Shown here one piece after another: positions 34,154 to 43,046 of a DNA stretch of 64,000 bases. A program made the position numbers and the translations under genes. Positions within the stretch are counted from its first letter, which is position 1; each line of letters starts with the position of its first letter. The notes beneath the pieces were generated by a model. The model was not told the DNA's origin. It was given only the letters and a program-made list of their open reading frames with translations, and ran no database searches. Origin of the DNA: Bacteroidetes bacterium MedPE-SWsnd-G2 (GTDB lineage: Bacteria; Bacteroidota; Bacteroidia; Flavobacteriales; Flavobacteriaceae); the NCBI GenBank assembly GCA_001874335.1, contig MPDE01000005.1:62001-126000 (forward strand). Reading direction: 5' to 3'.

Positions 34154-35134
34154 ATGTCTCAAGCTATCGAACCGATTTTACAAGAAAACAAAGACAGATT
34201 TGTAATATTCCCTATTCAACATCATGATATTTGGGAGTGGTACAAGAAATCGGAAGCAAGTTTTTGGACGGCTGAAGAAATAGATTTGCATCAAGATTTG
34301 ACCGATTGGTCAACAAAACTTAATGATGACGAGCGTTATTTTATCAAACACATTTTAGCCTTTTTTGCTGCAAGTGACGGGATTGTAAATGAAAATTTAG
34401 CCGAGAACTTTGTAAATGAAGTGCAATACAGTGAGGCTAAATTTTTCTACGGGTTTCAAATTATGATGGAGAACATTCATAGTGAAACTTACTCTTTACT
34501 TATTGATACTTATGTTAAGGACGAAAAAGAAAAAGATTTATTATTTAATGCCATAGAAAACTTTCCAGCAATTAAGAAAAAAGCAGACTGGGCTTTAAAA
34601 TGGATTGAGTCGCCAAGTTTTGCTGAGCGTTTAATTGCATTTGCCGCAGTTGAAGGGATTTTCTTTTCAGGAGCGTTTTGTTCAATTTTCTGGTTAAAGA
34701 AAAGAGGACTAATGCCGGGGTTAACGTTTTCTAACGAATTAATTTCTAGAGATGAAGGTGTACACAGTGATTTTGCAGTGCATATTCATAACAAACACTT
34801 AGTGAACAAAGTCCCTAAGGAGCGTATCAAAGAAATTATTATCGATGCATTAGATATTGAAAGAGAATTTATTACCGAATCTTTACCGGCAAGTTTAATA
34901 GGTATGAATGCTAAATTAATGGCGCAATATCTTGAATTTGTTACCGATAGATTGTTAAGTGAGCTTGAGTGTGAAAAAGTTTACAACACGGCTAACCCGT
35001 TTGATTTTATGGACATGATTTCTTTACAAGGAAAAACTAATTTCTTTGAAAAGCGTGTGTCTGAATATCAAAAAGCAGGAGTGCTTAACAAAGAAGAAGA
35101 GAAGGATAAATTTAGTTTTGACGCCGATTTTTAG
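34154..35134 (+). CDS. nrdB: Class I ribonucleotide reductase small subunit
   Basis: Houses the di-iron centre and tyrosyl radical that start ribonucleotide reduction. The 326-residue protein is of the eukaryote-like type: [13 protein letters not shown] supplies iron ligand Asp75, [19 protein letters not shown] supplies Glu106 and His109 and the radical Tyr113, and later [11 protein letters not shown] supplies the second Glu/His set. It pairs with NrdA downstream (179-bp gap). Confidence 0.96.
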   Translation: MSQAIEPILQENKDRFVIFPIQHHDIWEWYKKSEASFWTAEEIDLHQDLTDWSTKLNDDERYFIKHILAFFAASDGIVNENLAENFVNEVQYSEAKFFYGFQIMMENIHSETYSLLIDTYVKDEKEKDLLFNAIENFPAIKKKADWALKWIESPSFAERLIAFAAVEGIFFSGAFCSIFWLKKRGLMPGLTFSNELISRDEGVHSDFAVHIHNKHLVNKVPKERIKEIIIDALDIEREFITESLPASLIGMNAKLMAQYLEFVTDRLLSELECEKVYNTANPFDFMDMISLQGKTNFFEKRVSEYQKAGVLNKEEEKDKFSFDADF

Positions 35135-35313
35135 TCAAACAAACACAATGTTTTTGAATAATACCTAAGGCTTCAAGCTATTGAAGCAGGACTGTTATTC
35201 TGCCAATTTTAAAATAATTAAACCATTATAGGGTCAGTTACCAAGCTGACTCATAACTAACTAACCAAATTATTGAACGAAAGTTTGATAATAATTAAAA
35301 ACTGAAATTAATT

Positions 35314-37797
35314 ATGTATGTAGTAAAAAGAGATGGGCGTAAGGAGCCAATGATGTTTGATAAAATCACGGCTAGAGTTAGAAAATTATGTTACGGATTA
35401 AACGAATTAGTTGATCCCGTGAAGGTGGCCATGCGCGTTATTGAAGGATTGTATGATGGAGTTACTACAAGTGAGTTAGATAATTTGGCAGCTGAGGTTG
35501 CTGCAACACTAACAACATCTCACCCAGATTATGCAAGATTAGCTGCAAGAATTTCTGTGTCTAACCTACATAAAAACACTAAAAAGACATTTAGTGATGT
35601 TATGGAAGATTTACATAAGTATGTGAATCCAAGAACAGGGAAAGAAGCTCCGCTTTTAGCTGACGATGTGTATGAAGTGGTCATGGCTAACAAAGAAAAG
35701 TTAGATTCTACAATTATATATAATAGAGATTTTGGTTATGATTATTTTGGTTTTAAAACATTAGAGCGTTCCTATTTATTAAAGTTGAATGGTGAAATTG
35801 CTGAACGCCCACAACATATGTTAATGCGTGTTTCAATAGGTATTCATTTAAACGATTTAGATGCAGCAATTGAAACTTATGAGCTCATGTCTAAGCGTTA
35901 TTTTACGCATGCAACACCAACGCTTTTTAATTCAGGCACACCAAAACCTCAAATGTCATCATGCTTTTTACTAACAATGAAAGATGATAGTATTGATGGT
36001 ATTTACGATACGTTGAAGCAAACCGCTAAGATTTCACAATCGGCAGGAGGTATTGGTTTGGCTATTCATAATATTAGAGCTACAGGAAGTTATATCTCAG
36101 GAACTAATGGTACGTCTAACGGGATTGTACCAATGTTAAGAGTATTTAATGATACAGCAAGATATGTAGATCAAGGCGGAGGAAAACGTAAAGGAAGTTT
36201 TGCAATGTATATTGAAACATGGCATGCCGATATTATGGATTTCTTAGACCTTAAAAAGAATCATGGTAAGGAAGAAATGAGAGCAAGAGATTTATTCTAT
36301 GCGATGTGGATTTCTGATTTATTCATGAAACGTGTACAAGAAGATGGGACTTGGACCTTAATGTGTCCTAACGAGTGTCCTGGAATGTGTGATGTGCATA
36401 GTGAAGAATTTGAAGCCTTGTATTTAAAGTACGAAGCTGAAGGTAAAGGAAGAAAAACAATTAAGGCTAGAGAACTTTGGGAGAAAATATTAGAATCTCA
36501 AATTGAAACTGGTACGCCTTATATGCTATATAAAGATGCTGCAAATAGAAAATCTAATCAAAAGAATTTAGGGACTATTAGGTCTTCAAACCTTTGTACT
36601 GAGATTATGGAGTACACGTCTCCAGATGAGGTTGCTGTTTGTAATTTGGCTTCAATAGCCTTACCAATGTTTGTAAAGAATGGTGAGTTTGATCATGATG
36701 AGTTATTCAGAATTACAAAACGTGTAACTAAAAACTTAAACCAGGTAATTGATAGAAATTACTATCCAGTAAAAGAAGCAGAAAATTCTAACTTCCGTCA
36801 CAGACCAATTGGTTTAGGAGTTCAAGGATTGGCTGACACCTTTATCAATTTAAGAATGCCTTTTACAAGTGATGAGGCTAAGAAATTAAATCAAGAGATT
36901 TTCGAAACGCTTTATTTTGCTGCTGTTACTGCAAGTATGGAAGTTGCCGAAAAAGAAGGACCTTACCAAACATACGAAGGGTCACCAATAAGTCAAGGTG
37001 ATTTCCAACATAACCTTTGGGGAATTAATGATGAAGAATTAAGTGGTCGTTGGGATTGGTCTCAATTAAGAAAAGAGGTTGCAAAACATGGTGTAAGAAA
37101 CTCACTTTTGGTTGCGCCTATGCCAACTGCAAGTACTTCACAAATTTTAGGTAATAACGAGTGTTTTGAGCCATATACGTCTAACATTTACACAAGACGT
37201 GTATTATCAGGTGAGTTTATTGTTGTTAACAAACACCTTTTAGAAGACTTGGTAGAACTTGGACTTTGGAACGAAGGTTTAAAGCAAGAAATAATGAGAG
37301 CAAATGGATCTATCCAAAACATAGATGTTATTCCTCAAGATATAAAAGAACTTTACAAAACAGTTTGGGAGTTGAGTATGAAAGATATTATTGATATGTC
37401 TCGTCATAGAGGATATTTCATTGATCAATCTCAATCTTTAAACTTGTTTATGGAAGGTGCAACTATGGCTAAGTTAACGTCAATGCACTTCTATGCATGG
37501 AAAAGCGGCTTAAAAACGGGAATGTATTATTTACGTACTAAGAGTGCTGTTGATGCCATTAAGTTTACTTTAGATAAATCATCAAAACAAGAAGCGCCAG
37601 CAGCTCCTGAAGTAGCTTCTGTTATTGAAACGGAAAGTAGAGTGATTTCGCAACAAAAAGAAACAGCGGCTAAAACTGCTGCAAAGTTTGCAAATGAAAC
37701 TACTAATATAGAACCAATGTCAGCTGAAGAAATGAAAGCATTGATTGCGCAGGCAAAAGAAGCGGAAGGTGACGATTGTCTAATGTGCGGTTCTTAA
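35314..37797 (+). CDS. nrdA: Class I ribonucleotide reductase large subunit
   Basis: Catalytic subunit converting ribonucleoside diphosphates to deoxy forms. The 827-residue protein has an N-terminal ATP-cone at about 1-90 ([20 protein letters not shown]) for dATP inhibition, the barrel domain with active-site Cys in [11 protein letters not shown] (~211), NLCTEI and VCNLASIAL segments, and the C-terminal CLMCGS pair that relays electrons from thioredoxin. Between nrdB and nrdA lie two small hairpins. A strong terminator follows. Confidence 0.96.
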   Translation: MYVVKRDGRKEPMMFDKITARVRKLCYGLNELVDPVKVAMRVIEGLYDGVTTSELDNLAAEVAATLTTSHPDYARLAARISVSNLHKNTKKTFSDVMEDLHKYVNPRTGKEAPLLADDVYEVVMANKEKLDSTIIYNRDFGYDYFGFKTLERSYLLKLNGEIAERPQHMLMRVSIGIHLNDLDAAIETYELMSKRYFTHATPTLFNSGTPKPQMSSCFLLTMKDDSIDGIYDTLKQTAKISQSAGGIGLAIHNIRATGSYISGTNGTSNGIVPMLRVFNDTARYVDQGGGKRKGSFAMYIETWHADIMDFLDLKKNHGKEEMRARDLFYAMWISDLFMKRVQEDGTWTLMCPNECPGMCDVHSEEFEALYLKYEAEGKGRKTIKARELWEKILESQIETGTPYMLYKDAANRKSNQKNLGTIRSSNLCTEIMEYTSPDEVAVCNLASIALPMFVKNGEFDHDELFRITKRVTKNLNQVIDRNYYPVKEAENSNFRHRPIGLGVQGLADTFINLRMPFTSDEAKKLNQEIFETLYFAAVTASMEVAEKEGPYQTYEGSPISQGDFQHNLWGINDEELSGRWDWSQLRKEVAKHGVRNSLLVAPMPTASTSQILGNNECFEPYTSNIYTRRVLSGEFIVVNKHLLEDLVELGLWNEGLKQEIMRANGSIQNIDVIPQDIKELYKTVWELSMKDIIDMSRHRGYFIDQSQSLNLFMEGATMAKLTSMHFYAWKSGLKTGMYYLRTKSAVDAIKFTLDKSSKQEAPAAPEVASVIETESRVISQQKETAAKTAAKFANETTNIEPMSAEEMKALIAQAKEAEGDDCLMCGS

Positions 37798-37821
37798 TTA
37801 TTTTAATTTAAGTGTTTTAAT

Positions 37822-37856
37822 AAAAAAGGCAACTCAATTTGAGTTGCCTTTTTTTA
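37822..37856. terminator. Bidirectional terminator after nrdA
   Basis: AAAAAAGGCAACTCAA pairs with TTGAGTTGCCTTTTTT (37822-37856), with A and T runs on both flanks. It serves nrdA and, on the other strand, overlaps the end of the DUF6503 gene. Confidence 0.85.
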
Positions 37857-38576
37857 GTTAGATAATATATCGGTACCTAAATAGCCATCGTTTTTATTGT
37901 AATACCAAGCTCGGCGCTTTGGCATTTTAATGCCATTAACAGTTTCAATAGCTGTTAATATTATGTATTCACCTGAATCTTTTTTCAGTTGCCCAGAATC
38001 ATCCGTTTTGAAAAACTGATACACTTCCATAGCATAGGTCGTTTTATCAAAGTAGAAAAACCAGATGTCAGAACCTATATCTTGCTTGTAATGCACCTCT
38101 ATCACATAATACGATTTGTTGTTGATGGTTTTCTCAACTACCTGAGGTTTGATAATTGTACCTTCATCCTTCAATTTCATTGGTAAGCCATAGAGATAGG
38201 TGTAGTAATCTTTCAGCAGTAGGCCACGTTCACAATTGAGATTGTGTGTTTTTAAAATAGTAGGATTGGTTTCAATCTTGTTATTTATTTTAAAGCTACA
38301 ACTGTCCTTTACAATGTTGTATGATAAGTTGAGGCTGTCTTTGTTGAAACGAAGAGAAAATGATTCCTTCGGTAAATTAATAGTTATATCGCTTTCTCTA
38401 ACAGATTTGTCTGGGGTTTGCATAGTCACTTTAAAGCTATCATTAAAGCTTTTCCAAGAATTGTTTGGATCATGAAATTCAATGCTTTTGTTTAAAAGCT
38501 CTGCGCTACTTAGTGTTTGCGCATCCACTTGAGTTGAAAAAATTATAAGAAAAAGGAGAATAAGCGTTGCTTTCAT
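37854..38576 (-). CDS. DUF6503-like secreted protein
   Basis: A 240-residue protein with signal peptide 1-19 (ending TQVDAQ). The segment NKSIEFHDPNNSWKSFNDSFKVTMQTPDK and the later DIWFFYFDKTTYAMEVYQFF with GIKMPKRRAWYYNKNDGYLGTDIL match DUF6503, an outer-membrane-lipoprotein-like periplasmic family common in Flavobacteriia. Function unknown. Monocistronic. Confidence 0.75.
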   Translation of the reverse strand: MKATLILLFLIIFSTQVDAQTLSSAELLNKSIEFHDPNNSWKSFNDSFKVTMQTPDKSVRESDITINLPKESFSLRFNKDSLNLSYNIVKDSCSFKINNKIETNPTILKTHNLNCERGLLLKDYYTYLYGLPMKLKDEGTIIKPQVVEKTINNKSYYVIEVHYKQDIGSDIWFFYFDKTTYAMEVYQFFKTDDSGQLKKDSGEYIILTAIETVNGIKMPKRRAWYYNKNDGYLGTDILSN

Positions 38577-38610
38577 AAGTTGAGATTTTACTATAAATAT
38601 ACTAAATGAA

Positions 38611-38637
38611 AAAGCCCGTCTTTTTGAGACGGGCTTT
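38611..38637 (-). terminator. Terminator of the PiT transporter gene
   Basis: AAAGCCCGTCT at 38611-38621 pairs with AGACGGGCTTT at 38627-38637, 20 bp past the stop of the phosphate transporter gene on the minus strand. Confidence 0.8.
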
Positions 38638-38656
38638 AAACGATGTTATATTTTAT

Positions 38657-40951
38657 TTATTTATCACTAATAGTTGCTGGTTCAACCGAACTATCGTGTG
38701 CATCATGATACTCTTCTAATAAGCTCATAGTGGCTTTTAATAAATCTTTAGTTTCTAATAATAAACCAAAGTATAAAGATGTGTTTTTAGGACTCGATTC
38801 TTCTGTACGAGTACGTTCAACTTGCTTTTGTATTTTAGATTTTACAACAGTATAAATTTCAGATTTACCTTTTAATACTGCTCCAATCTCTTCAAATGAT
38901 CTTGTTTCAAAAGCCTTTTGAGTATTAGCAAAAACATTTTCAATCAATTGATCAATTTCTTTAAGCTCCTTAACCTGGCTGAATTTTAATTTCTTGTGGT
39001 TGTTGTTAATGTGCTTATGACTGGCGTTAGAGATATACTCTAAAGATTGTGTCATGTCTTGTAAATGTCCTAATATATTGATGTAGAAATTACTTGCTCC
39101 TACACTTGAGTCATCAAGGTTTTTAATAAAGTAGAATATATTATCTCTTAACTCATCTATTTCATTAGATAATTTTACAACCTGTTTTTTATTCTTTTTA
39201 AGTCCTGCTAAATCTTGCTTGGCTAAACCATCAATAGCATTGGTATAGATTCTATTTCCACGTTTAACCACGTTGGCAATGTTAGTTGCACTTTCGTGAA
39301 TTACACCCTGTACAGAGCTGCTTTCGGCTTCTTTTAATGTGTCTTCGGCAGCTTGTTCTTTGTGTTCTTTACGGTGTGCTAAAAAGTTTCTTACTAATAA
39401 GATGATAGCCAGTAACAATAGAATAGGAACCATTACAGTAATGTTCCAGTTTATTAGGAAAGCTATAACTGCTGCAGCTGTAAAAGCACATAATGCCGTG
39501 AAGAACCAGCCTCCAATTACATTAATAACACCAGCTACACGGTATACTGCACTTTCTGCACCCCAAGCTCTATCTGCTAAAGATGTACCCATGGCAACCA
39601 TAAACGTTACATAAGTTGTAGATAATGGTAGTTTTAGTGATGTTGCTAAAGAAATAAGTACACTAGCAACCATAAGGTTTACTGCTGCACGAACCAAATC
39701 AAATACAGGTTGGTTTTTCTCTTCTTCCTTTGTAAGGTGAACTACTGGCTCAGTGAATTGCTCTTCAATTTTTGCTTGCCATGATTCAGGTAAAATGTAT
39801 GATGACATTTGAGAAAAGGCTAAACCAAATCTCACAAATCCACGAGACAAAAAGTTTGGTTGAAAACGTTCTTTAGTATCTTTTTGACTCGATAAATCTA
39901 ATGATGTTTTAACTACTTTATTAGTTTTCGCTGAAATCCAAAGCGTGATTACCATAACAACACCAGCAAGAATTAAGAATAATGTTGGGGTAGGAACCTT
40001 TGAGGATAATACACCCATATTAAATTCTGTAGCAGCAACTCCCGATGCCACCCATGCTTCATAAGACTGGTATGCTGCAATTGGTACACCAATAAAGTTT
40101 ACTAAGTCATTACCCGCAAAAGCTAAAGCTAATGCAAACGTACCAACTAGAATAATAAGTTTATAGATGTTCTTTTTTAGTACCGTAATGAATAAATAGG
40201 AAACGATGGTCCAGATAACCATATTAACCAAAACAATGCTTAAAACTTCAGATTCTAGGAAGTCTTTAATAGTCATCCCTCCAATAATATCTAATTTTTG
40301 AGAGGCATAGGCAGTACCTTTAATACCTTTCATAAAAATGAAATATGAGATAGAAGTCATGGCTACACCTCCAAAAAGTGAACCAACCCAACTTGCTTTT
40401 TTCTCATAATTATAAGATAACAGTAATCTTGAAATCCATTGTACAAATGCACCAACAGAAAAGGCTACAACAACCGAGAGTAGAATCCCAAATATAATTT
40501 GGCTGGCCTTAGAGGTATTTATATAATTTAAAATGTCACCAAAATCACCTCCTGCTTGACCAATTTTAATTAATCCCATAGCTACAGCAGCACCTAAAAG
40601 TTCGAAAACAATTGAAACAGTTGTAGAAGTTGGCATACCAACAGTATTAAAGAAATCTAATAGTAAAATATCGGTTATCATTACCGCCAAAAAGATGACC
40701 ATTATTTCGTGGAATACAAATTGATCTGGGTTGAAAATCCCTTTTCTTGCAACTTCCATTAAACCACTTGAAAAAATGGCTCCAACCGCAATACCTATAC
40801 TGGCTACAATCATTATGGTTTTAAAGGACAGAGCCTTAGAACCAATGGCTGAGTTTAAGAAATTAACGGCATCATTACTTACACCAACCACAAGGTCGGC
40901 AACGGCCAAAAAGACCAAAGCAATAATCATAAAAAGGTATATGTTTTCCAT
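38657..40951 (-). CDS. PiT-family inorganic phosphate transporter with PhoU-like C-terminal domain
   Basis: Low-affinity phosphate permease of 764 residues. The PHO4 repeats lie at about 10-130 (GVSNDAVNFLNSAIGSKAL) and about 415-480 (LPLSTTYVTFMVAMGTSLADRAWG), between which are 10 or so membrane segments and a long loop. From about 545 on the protein is soluble and helical (ESATNIANVVKRGNRIYTNAIDGL, ASNFYINILGHLQDMTQSLEYI), resembling PhoU/DUF47, which is normally a separate gene. Fusion of the two is common in Bacteroidota. Preceded 50 bp upstream by a two-repeat Pho-box-like site. Confidence 0.92.
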   Translation of the reverse strand: MENIYLFMIIALVFLAVADLVVGVSNDAVNFLNSAIGSKALSFKTIMIVASIGIAVGAIFSSGLMEVARKGIFNPDQFVFHEIMVIFLAVMITDILLLDFFNTVGMPTSTTVSIVFELLGAAVAMGLIKIGQAGGDFGDILNYINTSKASQIIFGILLSVVVAFSVGAFVQWISRLLLSYNYEKKASWVGSLFGGVAMTSISYFIFMKGIKGTAYASQKLDIIGGMTIKDFLESEVLSIVLVNMVIWTIVSYLFITVLKKNIYKLIILVGTFALALAFAGNDLVNFIGVPIAAYQSYEAWVASGVAATEFNMGVLSSKVPTPTLFLILAGVVMVITLWISAKTNKVVKTSLDLSSQKDTKERFQPNFLSRGFVRFGLAFSQMSSYILPESWQAKIEEQFTEPVVHLTKEEEKNQPVFDLVRAAVNLMVASVLISLATSLKLPLSTTYVTFMVAMGTSLADRAWGAESAVYRVAGVINVIGGWFFTALCAFTAAAVIAFLINWNITVMVPILLLLAIILLVRNFLAHRKEHKEQAAEDTLKEAESSSVQGVIHESATNIANVVKRGNRIYTNAIDGLAKQDLAGLKKNKKQVVKLSNEIDELRDNIFYFIKNLDDSSVGASNFYINILGHLQDMTQSLEYISNASHKHINNNHKKLKFSQVKELKEIDQLIENVFANTQKAFETRSFEEIGAVLKGKSEIYTVVKSKIQKQVERTRTEESSPKNTSLYFGLLLETKDLLKATMSLLEEYHDAHDSSVEPATISDK

Positions 40952-41000
40952 AATTTATTTAAAATATTTGTGCAAATATCACTAGTGTATTTTTGCGTTA

Positions 41001-41018
41001 CGTTATCTTAATGTTATG
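41001..41018 (-). promoter_or_regulatory. Pho-box-like site upstream of the PiT gene (two repeats)
   Basis: On the plus strand CGTTATC (41001-41007) and TGTTATG (41012-41018) are separated by TTAA, giving an 11-bp period. On the gene strand the -7-like GATATTTG lies 20 nt downstream. Compare the sites at 42270, 42523 and 47190. Confidence 0.55.
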
Positions 41019-41020
41019 TT

Positions 41021-42223
41021 TTAAAAATGTATGTCCATTTGTAATCTCATCATTAACTCGTTGCTTCCACCAGAAACATCAAGGTAGCTAATATCTGATT
41101 GTACTTTTAAACTGTGTCCAGCTAAATATTTTGAAACACCAAAGGTATATTGGTTTTGCGCGGCTTTTCCTGTAATTTGTTCGTCCCAGTTTACATTCGT
41201 AAATCGTCCTGAAACCTCCCAATTTTTCTTAAACAAATAACCACTTTGTAAATTTAAAGATTCTCCAACTCCTACAATTGCACCTGTTTCTGTGCCATCA
41301 CTATTTTTGGCTATAGGGTTGTCTGCATCTCTATTGGCATATTCCCCCATAAATGAGAACCCTTTATATTTAAACATGGTACCAACAAATAGAGTGCTAA
41401 TGTTAGTTTCGTGAAAACCATAATCTGTTTCCATATAACTACCTTGGTTACTTCTTGTTTTAACAGCATTGTTATTAAAATCATAAGCCATAGTAAGAGA
41501 TAATTTTGGAGATTGCTCACGTTTTAAATCACTCCCTTTGTAATCGCCTTTACTAGCAAAATATCCTAAAGGTAAAAATTCTAATTTACCAGTGTATTGA
41601 TGACCACCAAGGTTACCTTTGGTGATATTTCGACCTTCCCCTTGTGAGAATGCAAAAATTTCACGAATTATAAATTTGTTGGATACTTTTATATGGTGAT
41701 GTAATTGAATTCCTAAATCACGATCAATATTAAAATGTTTGTTCAGTAATGAACGATCTACTTGCTGTAAATTGGCAGAGGAAATGATACGTTCTCTATT
41801 ACCAGGTAATTTTGTTTGCCCAATCCAGATATGAAGATTTTCAACGGCGTTCCATTTTAAAACCCCATCTAATATATATCGTGGTGCATTATTAGTATAT
41901 TTTGAAGCGCCTCCTATGTCTTTATTAGACAATCCTAATTCAATCTTATATTTTAATTTAGGAGAAAAGGCATAACCATCAAATTTTAAACGCGCTCTTC
42001 TTATTAAAAACGAACTTTCAGGATCTCTTAATTCACCATCTGTAGCGGTCCAATTAGCGATTCCAAGAAATTGCATTCTTGTACCTATTTTCATAGTCCA
42101 AGAGCTATCTTGACCCACAAGATTAAATAGGCCTTTACCAAATTTTGGAGACGGGATAGTTTGGGCAGATGAATTTAATGCCCAAAGTAGCATAACAACT
42201 AAAGTTGTAAATTTAAGTTTCAT
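41021..42223 (-). CDS. OprO/OprP-type phosphate-selective porin
   Basis: A 400-residue outer-membrane barrel. Signal peptide 1-20 (ending NSSAQ), then the family pattern SPKFGKGLFNLVGQDSSWTMKIGTRMQFLG, FLIRRARLKFDGYAFSPKLKYKIELGL and GQTKLPGNRERIISSANLQQVDRSLLN, which marks Porin O/P proteins, and a final aromatic strand (MMRLQMDIHF). The gene lies 69 bp upstream of the PiT transporter on the same strand, and both have Pho-box-like promoters. Selectivity for phosphate is inferred from family and context. Confidence 0.9.
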   Translation of the reverse strand: MKLKFTTLVVMLLWALNSSAQTIPSPKFGKGLFNLVGQDSSWTMKIGTRMQFLGIANWTATDGELRDPESSFLIRRARLKFDGYAFSPKLKYKIELGLSNKDIGGASKYTNNAPRYILDGVLKWNAVENLHIWIGQTKLPGNRERIISSANLQQVDRSLLNKHFNIDRDLGIQLHHHIKVSNKFIIREIFAFSQGEGRNITKGNLGGHQYTGKLEFLPLGYFASKGDYKGSDLKREQSPKLSLTMAYDFNNNAVKTRSNQGSYMETDYGFHETNISTLFVGTMFKYKGFSFMGEYANRDADNPIAKNSDGTETGAIVGVGESLNLQSGYLFKKNWEVSGRFTNVNWDEQITGKAAQNQYTFGVSKYLAGHSLKVQSDISYLDVSGGSNELMMRLQMDIHF

Positions 42224-42235
42224 TAGGGATGTATT

Positions 42236-42249
42236 ATTAGTTTTTGTCG
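42236..42249 (-). promoter_or_regulatory. Porin leader segment complementary to the candidate upstream RNA
   Basis: In porin mRNA the 14 nt CGACAAAAACTAAT lie 12 nt upstream of the ATG. They are perfectly complementary to 42360-42373 of the candidate minus-strand RNA. Pairing would cover the ribosome approach to the porin start codon. Confidence 0.4.
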
Positions 42250-42269
42250 CTGCAAATAACCAACTCCAA

Positions 42270-42298
42270 TGTTAACTTAATGTTTCCTTGAGGTTACC
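42270..42298 (-). promoter_or_regulatory. Pho-box-like array upstream of the porin gene (three repeats)
   Basis: Plus-strand repeats TGTTAAC (42270-42276), TGTTTCC (42281-42287) and GGTTACC (42292-42298) follow one another every 11 bp. A TTATTTG -7-like element lies 10 nt closer to the gene on the minus strand. The array is between the orphan terminator and the porin ATG, so the porin promoter lies downstream of that terminator. Confidence 0.6.
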
Positions 42299-42304
42299 AA
42301 ACAA

Positions 42305-42434
42305 ATAAAAAAAGCCACTTGGGTCCAAGTGGCTTAAAACGTGTTCTTTATAATATAGTCGACAAAAACTAATTGTATTACATAGAAACTTGGTTTATCT
42401 TAAGATGTATCAAAAATCGTAAAGTATGTTGATA
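42305..42434 (-). ncRNA. Candidate small RNA next to the porin gene
   Basis: A minus-strand terminator at 42312-42335 has no gene ahead of it, since the next gene to the right (42607) runs the other way. A TAAATTTA -7-like element at 42441-42448 with TTA at 19-nt spacing could start an RNA of about 130 nt near 42434. The RNA would carry ATTAGTTTTTGTCG just before the terminator, complementary to the porin leader. No ORF longer than 21 codons is present on this strand. Confidence 0.4.
42312..42335 (-). terminator. Orphan minus-strand terminator upstream of the porin gene
   Basis: AAGCCACTTGG at 42312-42322 and CCAAGTGGCTT at 42325-42335 form a perfect stem; the following run of T is on the minus strand (plus-strand A run 42305-42311). 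Confidence 0.8.
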
Positions 42435-42522
42435 TCATTGTAAATTTAAGTTTAAGTAATTATTAACTAATGTAAATAGTAGAAATCGCAACCTCCTCAT
42501 AATCAGTAAAGTGCGGCTTCAA

Positions 42523-42540
42523 TGTTAAATTAATGTTACC
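42523..42540. promoter_or_regulatory. Pho-box-like site between the porin and the YwqK-like gene (two repeats)
   Basis: TGTTAAA (42523-42529) and TGTTACC (42534-42540) with TTAA between, 11-bp period. An ATTATTTG -7-like element lies 20 nt to the right at 42561-42568, fitting control of the YwqK-like gene, the same distance as at the PiT gene, although the repeats point the other way relative to the gene. Confidence 0.5.
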
Positions 42541-42606
42541 AAAATATTGATTTATTGTAAATTATTTGTATATTTACATAGTAATCATCTCAAATCCATA
42601 TAGATA

Positions 42607-42969
42607 ATGAAAAAGATAATGTTTTTAATAGTAGCCTTAATAGTAACAAGTTTTGGCTATGCACAAGAAGAAAGAGTACTATCAGTTAACGATAAAGCAA
42701 ATACTATTGATGCCGTATATTACCATGATAATGGTGTAGTGAGCCAGAAAGGATCATATAACCAAGCAGGAAAATTACAAGGTGAGTGGTTAAAGTTTGA
42801 TAGCAAGGGTAATAAAATTGCTTCTGCAATGTACGATAATGGTAAAAAAGTTGGGAAGTGGTTTTTTTGGAATGGCAATTCCTTGACTGAAGTAGATTAT
42901 TCAAACAACAAAATTACAAGTGTAAATGAATGGCAGTCTAAATCTAATTTGGCGTCGAATAACCCATAA
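42607..42969 (+). CDS. YwqK/MORN-like secreted protein
   Basis: A 120-residue protein with signal peptide 1-19 (ending FGYAQ). Three MORN-like turns follow: YYHDNGVVSQKGSYNQAGK, QGEWLKFDSKGNKIASAMYDNGKK and GKWFFWNGNSLTEVDYSNN. Similar proteins are often labelled toxin-antitoxin component YwqK; nothing here supports a toxin-antitoxin role and no partner gene is adjacent. A Pho-box-like site upstream suggests induction by phosphate starvation. Confidence 0.75.
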   Translation: MKKIMFLIVALIVTSFGYAQEERVLSVNDKANTIDAVYYHDNGVVSQKGSYNQAGKLQGEWLKFDSKGNKIASAMYDNGKKVGKWFFWNGNSLTEVDYSNNKITSVNEWQSKSNLASNNP

Positions 42970-42994
42970 TTTACAATAAGAACTAAGTTATAAA

Positions 42995-43024
42995 AAAAGG
43001 CATCCTAATTAGGATGCCTTTTTT
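42995..43024. terminator. Bidirectional terminator
   Basis: AAAAGGCATCCTAA pairs with TTAGGATGCCTTTT (42995-43024), flanked by A and T runs; ends the YwqK-like gene and the convergent beta-helix lipoprotein gene. Confidence 0.85.
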
Positions 43025-43046
43025 ATTGTTTTATGAAAAGTTGTAA

